From contig NZ_NSDJ01000001.1 of the NCBI RefSeq assembly GCF_003610915.1, forward strand, positions 2,418,001 through 2,482,000: a DNA stretch of 64,000 nucleotides. Direction: 5' to 3'. Below, one piece after another: positions 40,666-50,561 of the stretch. The DNA is from Rahnella variigena. Its GTDB lineage: Bacteria > Pseudomonadota > Gammaproteobacteria > Enterobacterales > Enterobacteriaceae. The notes below the pieces were generated by a model, which saw only the letters and a list, made by a program, of their open reading frames with translations, made no database searches and was not told the origin of the DNA. Made by a program: the position numbers and the translations under genes. Each line of letters opens with the position of its first letter. Position 1 is the first letter of the stretch.

Positions 40666-40966
40666 ACAACGCTCATTTATCTATAAAACCAGACAAAAGC
40701 TGGGGAAATAATGACTTTAATCAAAAGTTATAAGAATCTTTCAGAGATTAATAATTCGCCATTTTTATGCCTGTAACCAAAAATGATCCTATTTTTAAGA
40801 AAGAAGTAAAAATGTAATTATGAGGTTAGCGGAATGTGCTGAATCAAATCGGATGGTAACATCTGTAGAGTACCTTTCGGTGCAGTGATGAAGTGTATTC
40901 ATTCGTTACAGAGTAATAAATTAGCTGCTTTTTCTTTCACAAGCTGACACCCTATAGGCGTATAAC
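40666..40966. other. Intergenic region without a recognised gene
   Basis: About 300 bp of AT-rich DNA ahead of the WG-protein operon. It should contain divergent promoters. I found no certain promoter, terminator or RNA gene. Confidence 0.45.
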
Positions 40967-41080
40967 ATGTGCGCGCGTTTGAAATTGATTATTATCGGAT
41001 TTATTACCGTCTCACACGCCCATTTTGCGGGTGATGAAGAAAAAGCGCGCGCAACACTTTCCTATTTTATCCAGTTATAA
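40967..41080 (+). CDS. 37-residue exported peptide ahead of the WG genes
   Basis: ATG 40967 opens 37 codons: MCARLKLIIIGFITVSHAHFAG and a short charged tail. The first 19 residues look like a signal peptide with cleavage at SHA or AHF-A. The stop (41078-41080) overlaps the AAGGG that serves the next gene, 9 nt before its ATG, which suggests coupling. AGGCG lies upstream of its own start. It could be a small periplasmic partner of the WG proteins or a leader peptide. No homologue is recalled. Confidence 0.45.
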   Translation: MCARLKLIIIGFITVSHAHFAGDEEKARATLSYFIQL

Positions 41081-41089
41081 GGGCATCGG

Positions 41090-43849
41090 ATGAATTGCTC
41101 CGAAAAATTTAAATACATCAGAAATTTCAGTGCGTTAACCCTGGTTCTGAATGCTTTTTTTACTATGCCGGCACATGCGGACGACGCGCAGTTACGGGCA
41201 TGTGGCAATGCAAAAACCGCCAAAGACTGTCAGCTACCTTTCCAGCAAGGGCTTTCGCCTGTTCAGGTCGGCCTTTCGCGTGAACCACAGTGGGGCTACG
41301 TGGATACCACCGGGCACATGGTCATCAAACCTGATTTCAGCGAAGCGCGGGGTTTTGTTAACGACCTGGCTGCGGTGAAAAAAGGCGACCAGTTCGGATA
41401 TATCGATAAAAAAGGCCACTGGGTTATCGAGCCGCGCTTTACGCATGCTACAGATTTTAATGCCCAAGGGACTGCCTTAGTGGTGACAGATAATCGTCTG
41501 GCGCTCATAGACAAAAAAGGCGCAGTGATTAAAACGCTGCCATTCGCCGTTGCACTCGACAGCCGTGGTTTTGCCGGCGGTCAGGCCCTGGCAAGTGTCC
41601 AAACGCAGGTGTCACCTGCGTTGTGGAATGCTTCCACCGATCGCTCTCTTTCTTTACCTGATGATGTTATGGCGCTCGATTTGCCACAGTCAGGGTTAAT
41701 CCCCGCCAAAAAACGTGATTCTTCAGAAGAAGGTTATTGGGGCTATCTCGATGAGAACGGTGACTGGGCGATAAACCCGATGGTGCTTAAAACGCGGGAT
41801 GAACCACAACTTAATGGTGACGTAGTTGCGGTAAAAACCAAGAATCTTTGGTCATTTGTGGATCGTCAGGGTGTTGCGTTAAATAAAGAGCAATACAAAT
41901 CTGTTCGACCGCTTGCTTCCGGCAGCTGGCTGGTGACGGGGAATGATAACAATAAACAGTTACTCAGCAGCAAGCTGGAGAAAGTGCAGGATATTCCTGC
42001 TGATCAGTCTGAAAACATTCTGGTCTGGGGAAAAGCAACGCTGGGTACGGGTAGCAAAGGCATTGTTATCATCGGTGCAGATAATCAGATTGTTTCGCTG
42101 AAAGTGAATAAGCCGCAAGTGCTGCAGCAGGGAAATCATCTCTGGGTTATGCAAACTGAAGGCAAGGCACCACAAGTCGCGCAGATTTATGACAACAATG
42201 GTGTAGCGCTTCTCAATGATGCCACCCTTACTGCTCTCAAAGACTACCAGCTGCGGCCATTGGGTACAGTGGCGATCACAGATGATGTCACTGCACTGCC
42301 AGAAACAAACGGCGATGTGGCACACAGTCTCCCATGGGCGGTTCTGACCCCCGCGGATGCCAGCAAACCGCCTGCGATTCTTACCTCGCAAGGTAATGTT
42401 TTGTCTGATCCTCAATGGGCTTCAGTAGAAATCTCCGGTTCTCAGGCGCCGCTTATCATCCACACTCAAACTAAAAAAACGGGTGCTGTCGATGCTTCAG
42501 GTAAGTGGGTTATTCAGCCGGTGTATACCCAGATCACTCCGTTCGAGGGTGATTACACCTGGGCTGTAGAGAATGCCAATAATACAGATGTTAAACATCT
42601 GATTGACCGAAACGGTAATGCAATCGAGGTACCGGCAGACATTCAGAAAAATGCTCAGCGTTTATCCTCAGGATTGATTTATTACACCGAGGGTGAAAAA
42701 GAAGCGCAGCGCTGGGGCTTGTGGGATATCGCGAGCAAAAGTATTAAGGTGGCACCACAGTTCACTGAAATCGATGCCTTCAGCGAAGGTTATGCTCTGG
42801 CTAAAACGGATGAAGGATGGGGCGTTCTCAGCGCTAATGGCTCCTGGGCGATAGCCCCGGATGCGGAGCGAAGCGGTAAATTCCAATATATTGGTCAGGA
42901 TGCGTTTACTCTTTCTGATAACGATCAGCCTGGAGAACGTGGTGCACTCGCCAGCCATTACAGTCTTTATAGTGCCCAAAGCGGGCAGGCGTTAGCGACG
43001 GATTTACTCGCCAGACCGCAAGCTGTCGGGCAGAACCATTGGCTGGTTCAACCTTCCGAAGGGGGCGTGGCCTTACTGGACAACGCCGGGCGTTCCCCGG
43101 TCAGTAAAGCCATTAACGCTTCATCGATTTCTGTAGAAGGTGACTGGATAAAATTGAGTTTCGCGCCACATTACGGCGCGATTGACAGCCAGGGCTACTG
43201 GCAAATTCAGCCGCTTTACACGGCTGAATTTAATTTCATCGCACCTCTGAATCTAAGCCGTGCTGTCAGCGACGGGCGAACTATGCTGATAAATGACCAT
43301 GGCGCTTCGGCAGAGGGCTTCGAACAGGCACAACCGCTTAATTCGATGATGCGCCTTGTCATGAATGATGACGAGAAAGGTGAAACCGTTCTGTATGACA
43401 ACGATGGCAATGAAATCCAGCGCTTCGCCGGGCTTGACAGCCTGCAGGCCGACAAAGCCAGTTCGGGTGTTATTCCTATGCGTGATCAAAAAGGCCTTTA
43501 TGGTTTTGTCGATCAGCAAGGCAAGAAGTTGATCGGTGCTTACTTCGATCAGGTGGGTGCGATGAGCAATAATTTTGCGACCGCCGTGAAAAAATCAACG
43601 TACGGCAACCTGCTGGGATATATCAATACCACGGGCCGTTTCGCTGTTTTGCCTAAATTTGACTGGGCAACCGATTTTAGTGAGAAGCGTGCGTGGGCTG
43701 GTGGCAAGGGTGTGGTGAATTTGCTGAATGCCGACGGGAATGTACAGGCAAAAATTCAGGTGCGTTGTAATCAGCGCGTCATCGTGGATGCGAAAGGTGC
43801 TTATCTTTGGCCTGCGAAAGCACCCACTTGCGGTTCCGGGGGTAATTAA
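41090..43849 (+). CDS. WG-repeat protein, exported (first of a pair)
   Basis: This 919-residue protein has a signal peptide ending MPAHA-DD and many WG (KWG) repeats. Examples are WGYVDTTGHMVIKPDFSEARGF, FGYIDKKGHWVIEPRFTHA, WGYLDENGDWAINP and YGFVDQQGKKLIGAYF. Each repeat of about 35 residues is thought to form a beta-structured unit. A Cys pair lies near the N terminus (CGNAKTAKDC) and another near the C terminus. It is likely periplasmic. It overlaps the next gene by one base (TAATG), so the two are cotranslated. Function unknown. Confidence 0.88.
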   Translation: MNCSEKFKYIRNFSALTLVLNAFFTMPAHADDAQLRACGNAKTAKDCQLPFQQGLSPVQVGLSREPQWGYVDTTGHMVIKPDFSEARGFVNDLAAVKKGDQFGYIDKKGHWVIEPRFTHATDFNAQGTALVVTDNRLALIDKKGAVIKTLPFAVALDSRGFAGGQALASVQTQVSPALWNASTDRSLSLPDDVMALDLPQSGLIPAKKRDSSEEGYWGYLDENGDWAINPMVLKTRDEPQLNGDVVAVKTKNLWSFVDRQGVALNKEQYKSVRPLASGSWLVTGNDNNKQLLSSKLEKVQDIPADQSENILVWGKATLGTGSKGIVIIGADNQIVSLKVNKPQVLQQGNHLWVMQTEGKAPQVAQIYDNNGVALLNDATLTALKDYQLRPLGTVAITDDVTALPETNGDVAHSLPWAVLTPADASKPPAILTSQGNVLSDPQWASVEISGSQAPLIIHTQTKKTGAVDASGKWVIQPVYTQITPFEGDYTWAVENANNTDVKHLIDRNGNAIEVPADIQKNAQRLSSGLIYYTEGEKEAQRWGLWDIASKSIKVAPQFTEIDAFSEGYALAKTDEGWGVLSANGSWAIAPDAERSGKFQYIGQDAFTLSDNDQPGERGALASHYSLYSAQSGQALATDLLARPQAVGQNHWLVQPSEGGVALLDNAGRSPVSKAINASSISVEGDWIKLSFAPHYGAIDSQGYWQIQPLYTAEFNFIAPLNLSRAVSDGRTMLINDHGASAEGFEQAQPLNSMMRLVMNDDEKGETVLYDNDGNEIQRFAGLDSLQADKASSGVIPMRDQKGLYGFVDQQGKKLIGAYFDQVGAMSNNFATAVKKSTYGNLLGYINTTGRFAVLPKFDWATDFSEKRAWAGGKGVVNLLNADGNVQAKIQVRCNQRVIVDAKGAYLWPAKAPTCGSGGN

Positions 43850-46713
43850 TGATTGTCAGCAAACCTTTAAGGCTACGTCACGCACTCCGCTGCGCATTGA
43901 ACACCGGTAGCACATTGGCCTTTTTGACGCTGACTGCCTCGGCTGTTGCGGCTGAACCTGTAATGGCTGAATCAGCACCGGGATGTTCGGCGCCATTGCC
44001 CGCTTCCAGGGCCGATATCCAGCTACGCGCGGCGCTGCCTTTAGTGCAAAATTTGTGTATCCGCGATGTGCGTGAAGGGCGTGCTGCCGTACTTTTATCC
44101 GCAGCTGACGCAACGGATGAGCGCTGGGGGTTTCTGGATAATCAGGGGCAGCTCGTCATCAAACCTGTTTTTGAGCAGGTCGGGGATTACCACTTCGGTG
44201 CCGCTGCCGCCATGCAGCAGGGAAAATGGGGCTATATCGATCTGACCGGCAACTGGATGATTCAGCCTTCCTTTGACAGCGTACAACCCTTTACAGAAGC
44301 CGGTCTGGCCGTTGTGAAGGTGGACGGAAAATCCCAGATTATTGATCGTAAAGGTATTCAGGTTGGTAAAGCACTTGATGATTTGGTTGATGATGCTGTC
44401 CTGAGTAATGGCGTCCCAGCCCGCCTCAGCCTGACGTTTAACAGCGTACTTCTTTCACCAGACGGTGTACGCCATGTGGCGACGGACAAAATGGAAGTGG
44501 TTGAGCCGTTTGGTTCCGATGATCTGTTCATTGCGGTCGATGCCACAAAAGGCTATGGCATTGTGGATGGGAATCTGACCTGGCGTGTTCAGCCACAGTA
44601 CACGTCCATCACCTTGGATCCCCGTAATCCTTCTGTCGCACTGGCGAAAAAAGCGGATGGAATTACTTTAATCCGCACTGACGGAAGTCAGGACGAGCAG
44701 AAATATCTTACTGTCAGCGAGGAAACGGGCGCCTTCTGGCTGGCGAAAACGGTCGATGGCATCAAATTGCTGAATAATTCTGCCGCTGTGATTGCCACTT
44801 TCAATGAAGCCGGAGCGGCAGCACTTCGGGTTTCAGGGGATTATGTTTTAAATCCTGCCAGCAAAGACTCTCTGACTTTATATGTGCCGGGGCGAAAACA
44901 ACCCATTACGCTGCCTGCAGGCAGTGAGCCCTGGGAGCAGATTACCGGTGAGTTCCTGATAACGACCAAAGGTGAGCAGAAAAAAGTGAATGCCATTGTT
45001 GCTCCTTCTGGCGGAGTCATAGGCGGGACTCAGAATGTTGGCTGGCTGGCGCAAATTTCCAGTGCTGAAGTTATCGATCACCGTTTGTGGCTGCGCAATG
45101 ATCAAGGTGATGTGGTGAATGTGGTTGATGCCACAGGCAAGGCATTGCTGAATCAGAAGAGTATCAGCACTCTGGAAGGCAGCCGTATCGAACCTCTGAC
45201 TGCCAGTATTGATGCCCCTTCAGCTTCAGCGCCACAGGCACTTGCGCTGGTGCGCCCTGGTAATACTGGCAGCAAAAATGGCGCGGGTTTCCTGCGCCCG
45301 GATGGCTCCCTTCAGCTTGATACTAAATGGCAGGATATTGAACCTGCTGACAGCAGCAATAACATCGGTCAGTTCATCGTGAGAACAGCCGATGGCACTG
45401 GCGTGGTGGATGTGCAGGGCAAGGTTATTATCCCGCTGACTGAAGATAATATTTCTCCTTTTGTGCAGGGTTACGCTCTGGACTATCTGAATGGAAAACT
45501 GACCGCACTTGATCACGCCGGTAAGCATTATGATTTGCCGAACGTGTTTGAGATTGAATCCCTCGGCAATGGCTGGTTCCGCTATCGTGAAACGGCAGCC
45601 GAGGGGGCGTTGTGGGGCATCTACGACGTCATCAGTCAGAAGACAGTCCTGCAACCGGCGTATCAGGATGTAGGCGATTACTCAGAGGGTCTGGCCGCAT
45701 TCAAATCACCGGAGGGGCTGTGGGGGATACTCGACAGTCAGGGTAAAGTGGTTGTGCCGCCGAAATATGCTGAGGCCCGCCGCATTAACTCCGCCCTCTG
45801 GTTACTGACGCAACCTGCAACCGACGGACAATCTGAATCGGCTGTTCTGGCAGAAATCACAGGCAATGACGCGCAACCAAGAATTGCACCTGTCGCCGGA
45901 CTCACCGTAAATCAGTTTAGTGACGGACGTATTCTGGCTACTTCTGCTGCCGGTCAGTCCTGGCTTCTGGATGCTAAAGGTAATATTCAGCTTCATGAGC
46001 AGCAAACACGTATCAGTGCGCTCGGCGACTGGGTCAAATTATCGCGCCAGCCTCAGCAAGGATATCTGTCTGCGCAAGGCGAATGGCAAATTCAACCTGT
46101 GGGTGAAAGCCGGAGTTCTGCTTTTGTGCGAGGGCGGGCCTTGCGCTCAACGCCAGCAGGCTATGAGCTGATTGATGACAAAGGTGTGCGCGTGGCAGCC
46201 ATGCCGGAAGGGCAGTGGAGCATGCCGCCAGCGAGCGGCTGGTCCGTGTCCTATGATCCGCAGGACAACGAGCCTGCTACACGTTATGTCGATAATACCG
46301 GTAAACTGGTTCTTACGGTTCAGGGCCACGCCAGTCAGATGGTCGATGATCATGCCGTACTGACGCGTGCTGATGGGACAAAAACCTGGATTAACGGGCA
46401 GGGTAAACAGACTGATGGCGTCTCTTATGCTGATTTAGGTTTGCCTGTCGACGGGCTGGCTTTCGCCAAAACTGACGGTAAGTATGGTTATGTCGATGCG
46501 CAGGGCAACTTCGCGGTGGTACCGGTGTTTAGCGCTGCGTCGCCGTTTGACAGCGGAGTGGCGGTCGTTTCCACACAGGCCATGTCGATGATGATCGACA
46601 AAACGGGTAAACCTCTGGCGCGTGTTGATAAGGAATGTGGTATTAGCGTCTTATACGGCGCCGGTAGCGCGCGTCAGTGGCCGGCGACAATGCCGGAAAA
46701 CTGCAAACCTTAA
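43849..46713 (+). CDS. WG-repeat protein, exported (second of a pair)
   Basis: This 954-residue protein is a paralogue of the preceding gene: signal peptide (STLAFLTLTASAVAA-EP), N-terminal Cys pair, then WG repeats such as WGFLDNQGQLVIKPVFEQVGDY, WGYIDLTGNWMIQPSFDSV, and WGILDSQGKVVVPPKY. It ends with a Cys-containing tail (CGISVLYGAGSARQWPATMPENC), like its partner. The pair may act as two subunits of one envelope complex. A strong terminator follows. Confidence 0.88.
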   Translation: MIVSKPLRLRHALRCALNTGSTLAFLTLTASAVAAEPVMAESAPGCSAPLPASRADIQLRAALPLVQNLCIRDVREGRAAVLLSAADATDERWGFLDNQGQLVIKPVFEQVGDYHFGAAAAMQQGKWGYIDLTGNWMIQPSFDSVQPFTEAGLAVVKVDGKSQIIDRKGIQVGKALDDLVDDAVLSNGVPARLSLTFNSVLLSPDGVRHVATDKMEVVEPFGSDDLFIAVDATKGYGIVDGNLTWRVQPQYTSITLDPRNPSVALAKKADGITLIRTDGSQDEQKYLTVSEETGAFWLAKTVDGIKLLNNSAAVIATFNEAGAAALRVSGDYVLNPASKDSLTLYVPGRKQPITLPAGSEPWEQITGEFLITTKGEQKKVNAIVAPSGGVIGGTQNVGWLAQISSAEVIDHRLWLRNDQGDVVNVVDATGKALLNQKSISTLEGSRIEPLTASIDAPSASAPQALALVRPGNTGSKNGAGFLRPDGSLQLDTKWQDIEPADSSNNIGQFIVRTADGTGVVDVQGKVIIPLTEDNISPFVQGYALDYLNGKLTALDHAGKHYDLPNVFEIESLGNGWFRYRETAAEGALWGIYDVISQKTVLQPAYQDVGDYSEGLAAFKSPEGLWGILDSQGKVVVPPKYAEARRINSALWLLTQPATDGQSESAVLAEITGNDAQPRIAPVAGLTVNQFSDGRILATSAAGQSWLLDAKGNIQLHEQQTRISALGDWVKLSRQPQQGYLSAQGEWQIQPVGESRSSAFVRGRALRSTPAGYELIDDKGVRVAAMPEGQWSMPPASGWSVSYDPQDNEPATRYVDNTGKLVLTVQGHASQMVDDHAVLTRADGTKTWINGQGKQTDGVSYADLGLPVDGLAFAKTDGKYGYVDAQGNFAVVPVFSAASPFDSGVAVVSTQAMSMMIDKTGKPLARVDKECGISVLYGAGSARQWPATMPENCKP

Positions 46714-46731
46714 GACACTTTTCCGGCTTGC

Positions 46732-46757
46732 AAAACCCGCTGCGGCGGGTTTTTTTG
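46732..46757 (+). terminator. Terminator of the WG operon
   Basis: AAACCCGC-TGC-GGCGGGTT followed by T7, 20 bp after the second WG gene. Confidence 0.9.
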
Positions 46758-46810
46758 TGCTAATGTTTAACTGTAATGGCAGTGAACTATCTCAATTGAA
46801 AGGATAAATT

Positions 46811-47203
46811 ATGATTCCGCAGATCCCACTCAAATACAGGGACGCAGAGCGCTGGTCGTTTGGTGATACTGAATCGTCAGCTGACGAACTGGCTAAGCGC
46901 GTTATTGCTGGCACAAAAACCGCCACCTGTTCAAATCTTGATGATGATCCTGAACCTGAGCCGGGCGAAATCTTTGTGGTAGTTGATGGCCGCAATAATC
47001 CGGTGTGTGCCGTGCAACTGACCGAAGTGAAACAAGTGCCTTTTGATCAGGTAACAGAACAACATGCCTGGGAAGAAGGAGAAGGTGACCGGACGCTGGC
47101 ATATTGGCGCAAAGAGCACCAGCGTTTCTTTGAGGAATATGAAATGTTTGAACCGACTATGCCTCTGTTACTCATGAAGTTCCGGATGGTTGAAAAGTTC
47201 TAA
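46811..47203 (+). CDS. ASCH domain protein
   Basis: This 130-residue protein has the ASCH/PUA-like fold signature: WSFGDTESSADELAKRVIAGTKTATCS at the start, GEIFVVVDGRNNPVCAVQLTEV in the middle, and the conserved WRKEHQRFF near the end. ASCH proteins bind RNA or hydrolyse modified nucleosides (the YqfB type acts on N4-acetylcytidine). This one is longer and of the YhfF-like branch. It is a single gene with its own terminator. Confidence 0.85.
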   Translation: MIPQIPLKYRDAERWSFGDTESSADELAKRVIAGTKTATCSNLDDDPEPEPGEIFVVVDGRNNPVCAVQLTEVKQVPFDQVTEQHAWEEGEGDRTLAYWRKEHQRFFEEYEMFEPTMPLLLMKFRMVEKF

Positions 47204-47213
47204 ACCTTTCCAG

Positions 47214-47240
47214 AGGCCTGATGCAGAAATCAGGCCTTTT
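47214..47240 (+). terminator. Terminator after the ASCH gene
   Basis: AGGCCTGAT-GCAGAA-ATCAGGCCT followed by TTT. Confidence 0.85.
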
Positions 47241-47296
47241 CATTCGTCAGTGAAATGATCAACCTGATGTTTTCAGTGTTCGACCAGGAATACGTC

Positions 47297-47947
47297 ATGT
47301 CCGTTAATCAGCGTTCGTTTTCTGCTTCTTCCGCAGTCCCTTATTTTAACCAGTGGGAAGATCCTGACTGTGCGGCCGGGATTATTGCCGGAGATATCAA
47401 ACTCAGTGATATCAGTTTGTGGCCTCAGTCCGGCGCATCTGATCAGCAGGAATTTATTGAGTGGGCAAACCATGTTTGCGGGATGTGTTGCCTGAAAATG
47501 GTGTTGGCCGCTGTTTCAGGCAAAGTAGTGCCTGTTTTGAAACTGACCTACCGCAGCTTGTCCTACGGGGCATATATTCGCGAGGGTGACAACATAAAGG
47601 GACTGATCTACGCGCCTTTTGTTGAATATGTCCGGCAGGAGTTGGGGCTTGAAGCTCAGGTGAAGGTAGATATCTCGGCACAAGAAATAGCCGGTCAACT
47701 GCAGGAACACCGGTTTTTTATTGCTTCGGTGCATCCTTCGGTTCGTATCCCGGACTCCACACCCCCGCAAAAAGGCGGTCATCTGGTGCTGGTAACGCGA
47801 GCGGATTCTCAGACTGTGACCTTTCATAATCCTTCAGGTCACAATGTTTCTACCCAACAGGATGTCACGTTACCTGTGGAAACTTTCGCGCGCTTTTTTG
47901 CCGGGCGGGGTATCTCTCTGGTCAAAAAAACTCAACCTCAACAGTGA
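47297..47947 (+). CDS. C39-like cysteine peptidase family protein
   Basis: This 216-residue protein has the papain-like C39 layout: catalytic Cys region NHVCGMCCLKMVLAA, His in KGGHLVLVTRAD, and Asn/Asp in VTFHNPSGHN. I chose ATG 47297 (MSVNQRSF), preceded by AGGA, over the frame's first ATG 42 bp upstream, which lacks an RBS. No signal peptide or transporter is attached, so the substrate is unknown. Confidence 0.8.
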   Translation: MSVNQRSFSASSAVPYFNQWEDPDCAAGIIAGDIKLSDISLWPQSGASDQQEFIEWANHVCGMCCLKMVLAAVSGKVVPVLKLTYRSLSYGAYIREGDNIKGLIYAPFVEYVRQELGLEAQVKVDISAQEIAGQLQEHRFFIASVHPSVRIPDSTPPQKGGHLVLVTRADSQTVTFHNPSGHNVSTQQDVTLPVETFARFFAGRGISLVKKTQPQQ

Positions 47948-47970
47948 CTCACGCCGTCCGACCGCAAGCG

Positions 47971-48000
47971 GCGTGGCGAACTCACTTCCGTTCGCCACGC
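47971..48000. terminator. Hairpin between convergent genes
   Basis: GCGTGGCGAAC pairs perfectly with GTTCGCCACGC around a 9-nt loop. There is no U-run, but it lies between the convergent peptidase gene and yebV and may act in transcript ending or stability. Confidence 0.5.
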
Positions 48001-48004
48001 TGTG

Positions 48005-48247
48005 TTACTCCAGTCGCATGATCCACTCATCTTTCTGTTCGTCGTACTTTTCTTTATACAACACAGAATGACGGCCATCGAGGACTGCCGGAACGCTGGT
48101 GTGGTCATCCCAGGCATCAAGCTGCATGCACAAATCAGGGTCTGATTTGCACGGAATATGCACCTTATCGCCGCCTTTTGCTTCAGGCGTTGAAAGATGT
48201 GCATCGTCAATTTCGTAACTGCCAATCCGGATAATCGATTTTCCCAT
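48005..48247 (-). CDS. yebV: YebV family protein
   Basis: This 80-residue protein contains IRIGSYEIDD, IPCKSDPDLCMQLDAWD and DEWIMRLE, nearly the same as E. coli YebV (78 residues) as I recall it. The function is unknown; yebV has been described as stress- or heat-induced. Its position upstream of rsmF agrees with E. coli gene order, apart from the inserted cyclase gene. Confidence 0.92.
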   Translation of the reverse strand: MGKSIIRIGSYEIDDAHLSTPEAKGGDKVHIPCKSDPDLCMQLDAWDDHTSVPAVLDGRHSVLYKEKYDEQKDEWIMRLE

Positions 48248-48469
48248 CTGATACTCCTCGCCAGAGTGAAGTAAGCCATTTCAATGACATCAGGTATGAC
48301 CAGTTGGTCTGCCTTATTTGAGAATAGTCGACAGCACAAAAAGCGCCACCCGAATTTTTGCGGATATTCTTTTTTATGGATGACGAGAAGAGGCAGGATT
48401 TTGAACCGGGTGGGCGGTGTTAAAATGCCGGGAGCCGCCTTATGCTAAATGCAGCGGCTCGGAAAAGGA

Positions 48470-50191
48470 TTAAAGCTGATTAAATCTTACTGACACAGGC
48501 ATCGCGTTAATCTGGTTGCGGCCATTATTTTTGGACAGATACAAGGCCTCATCTGCGGCACTGACGATATCTGACTGATCTTCAATGCCGGGATCCTGGT
48601 CCGGCATATAAGTCGCAATCCCCTGACTGATGGTGACGCGGTTAAATTCACTGAAGCTATGCTTGATGCCCAGCGATTCAATCGATTCCATAATGTGTTG
48701 TGCGACAATCCATGCGCCTTTCAGGTCAGTATCCGGCAGAATGGCAGCGAACTCTTCACCGCCAAAACGTGTCACGACGTCAGTGCTGCGTTTGAGTGAT
48801 TTGCGCAAGGTGCGCGCTACTAAACGCAGGCAGGCATCACCGGAAAGATGGCCGTAATGGTCGTTAAAGTGTTTGAAGTAGTCTATGTCGATCATCACTA
48901 CGGTCAGCGGCGTGCGGTTCCGTTTGGCGCGCATATATTCATGGCTTAGCACTTTTTTGAACTCACGTCGATTAGGCAGTTTGGTCAGTGAATCTGTGCG
49001 TGCCTGGATCTCCAGCCGACGGTTGGCTTTGACCAGTTTCAGTTCCAGCAATTTGCGCTCATGAACGTCTTCAGCGGTACCGTACCAGCGTTGAATCGAG
49101 CCATCGGTGGCGTAGCTTGCCGCGGCGCGGATACGCATCCAGTTCCAGCCGCGATCTACGTGACAAAAGCGGACTTCAATATCCAGCGGCGCGCCTGTTT
49201 TCAGGCACTGTTCCCAGGTCTGAACGGCGGCGCGGCGGTCTTCCACATGCATACTCTGGATCCACTTGTCGGCCAGGATATCCTGCCGGGTCATGCCGGT
49301 TATCCGTTGAAAGCGTGAACTGACATCATTGAGCATCCCGCGCGGATCGGCTGTCCACGGGATTTGCGGGTTAAGCTCAACCATGTTGCGATAATGCTCC
49401 TGGCTTTCGCGCAGGGCTCTTTCCATTCGTTTGAGGCTGGTAATGTCGGTCATCGCGACGGAGAGGCCATTCAGATGATTCTGTCCGTCATAGGCCGCTT
49501 TAATACGCACGAAGAAAACCTGATTTTTTCCGGGAACGGAAAACTCACGATCGGGGGTTGTTTCGTTACGCTGGGCCAGTTCCAGCGCGTTATTTAGCAG
49601 AGGGGAAAGCCCTGGCAGGAAAACGCCGACTTTGCGGCCGATCGCTTCATAGGGTTGCAGGCCGATAATAGTGGCCATTGCGTCATTGACCGTGACGTAG
49701 CGCATCTGCAAATCAATGAAACACAGGCCAACCGGCGCATTGGAATAGATCGTTTCAAGCTGGAAGAGACGCTGACCCGGCGCCTGATCGAGGCTGGTCA
49801 GATTGCGATCAATCCCGCGATAGCCACGGAAATTCCCGTCATCATCAAAGAGCGGAACACCGCTGGTTTCGAGAATGACTTCAGTGCCGTCCGGGCGGAT
49901 ATTACGGTTCAGTAATCCACCGAAAGGGGCACGACGCTCAACGATGGCAGCAAATTGCTCGCCAACGCGGCGGGCTTCATCCGGAGGCATGAAATCGAAA
50001 GGGGTTTTACCTAATACTTTTTCAGGCGGAACGCCCAGGAACTCGATACATTTGTTGGAGGAGAAAACATAACGCCCCTGCGCATCGACTTCCCAGATCC
50101 AGTCAGAATTGTTATCGATAATGTCTCGCAGACTGGCCATTTGCTGCAAAAGCAGCCCATCTGCTGATTCGAGTTTCATTTCATCCGACAT
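48470..50191 (-). CDS. Diguanylate cyclase with three PAS domains
   Basis: This 573-residue cytoplasmic protein makes cyclic di-GMP. Three PAS domains cover roughly residues 12-130, 140-255 and 262-385, the third with a PAC-type end (WYGTAEDVHERK). The GGDEF domain is about 400-560 with active-site GGEEF in TRFGGEEFAAI. An RxxD inhibitory site (RSTD) lies five residues before it, so product feedback is likely. No EAL domain and no membrane segment are present. It lies between yebV and rsmF, where E. coli has no such gene. Confidence 0.93.
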   Translation of the reverse strand: MSDEMKLESADGLLLQQMASLRDIIDNNSDWIWEVDAQGRYVFSSNKCIEFLGVPPEKVLGKTPFDFMPPDEARRVGEQFAAIVERRAPFGGLLNRNIRPDGTEVILETSGVPLFDDDGNFRGYRGIDRNLTSLDQAPGQRLFQLETIYSNAPVGLCFIDLQMRYVTVNDAMATIIGLQPYEAIGRKVGVFLPGLSPLLNNALELAQRNETTPDREFSVPGKNQVFFVRIKAAYDGQNHLNGLSVAMTDITSLKRMERALRESQEHYRNMVELNPQIPWTADPRGMLNDVSSRFQRITGMTRQDILADKWIQSMHVEDRRAAVQTWEQCLKTGAPLDIEVRFCHVDRGWNWMRIRAAASYATDGSIQRWYGTAEDVHERKLLELKLVKANRRLEIQARTDSLTKLPNRREFKKVLSHEYMRAKRNRTPLTVVMIDIDYFKHFNDHYGHLSGDACLRLVARTLRKSLKRSTDVVTRFGGEEFAAILPDTDLKGAWIVAQHIMESIESLGIKHSFSEFNRVTISQGIATYMPDQDPGIEDQSDIVSAADEALYLSKNNGRNQINAMPVSVRFNQL

Positions 50192-50561
50192 GATACTTCT
50201 CCGACTGGCAGGTCTTTACTCAACATCAGGCATTAAGATTTATATCTGAAAATGATATATCACTGACAATGTTATCTTGATGGCAATAATACATGCCACG
50301 ATAGGATTATTCCTACTTATAATTCAATAAACCTTTCTTGATAATATAAGTCGCTATCCGATATATGAAGCATAAAATGCTCTTCTGCTAATTGTTATAT
50401 ACACTTTGGCACCGTGATTTCACCTAAAAGTTCAGTTGCACAGTATTCACGGAAATGCCGTTATCAGGTGTTTTTATCGGTATTAATGACGGTTAAGCAG
50501 CATATTCTGCGCCGTCGGAATGCTCCTCTGGCACAGAAGATTGCGGGAAAGTTAAGTCTGA
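50192..50561. other. Intergenic region between cyclase and rsmF
   Basis: 370 bp with the cyclase promoter presumably near 50200-50350, an AT-rich stretch. No gene or RNA structure could be supported. Confidence 0.45.

Noticed and set aside
37763..45155. Shared GGCAAGGCATTGCTGAA near 37763 and within the second WG gene near 45137
   Set aside because: A single short match, one copy inside a coding region; no repeat structure around it.
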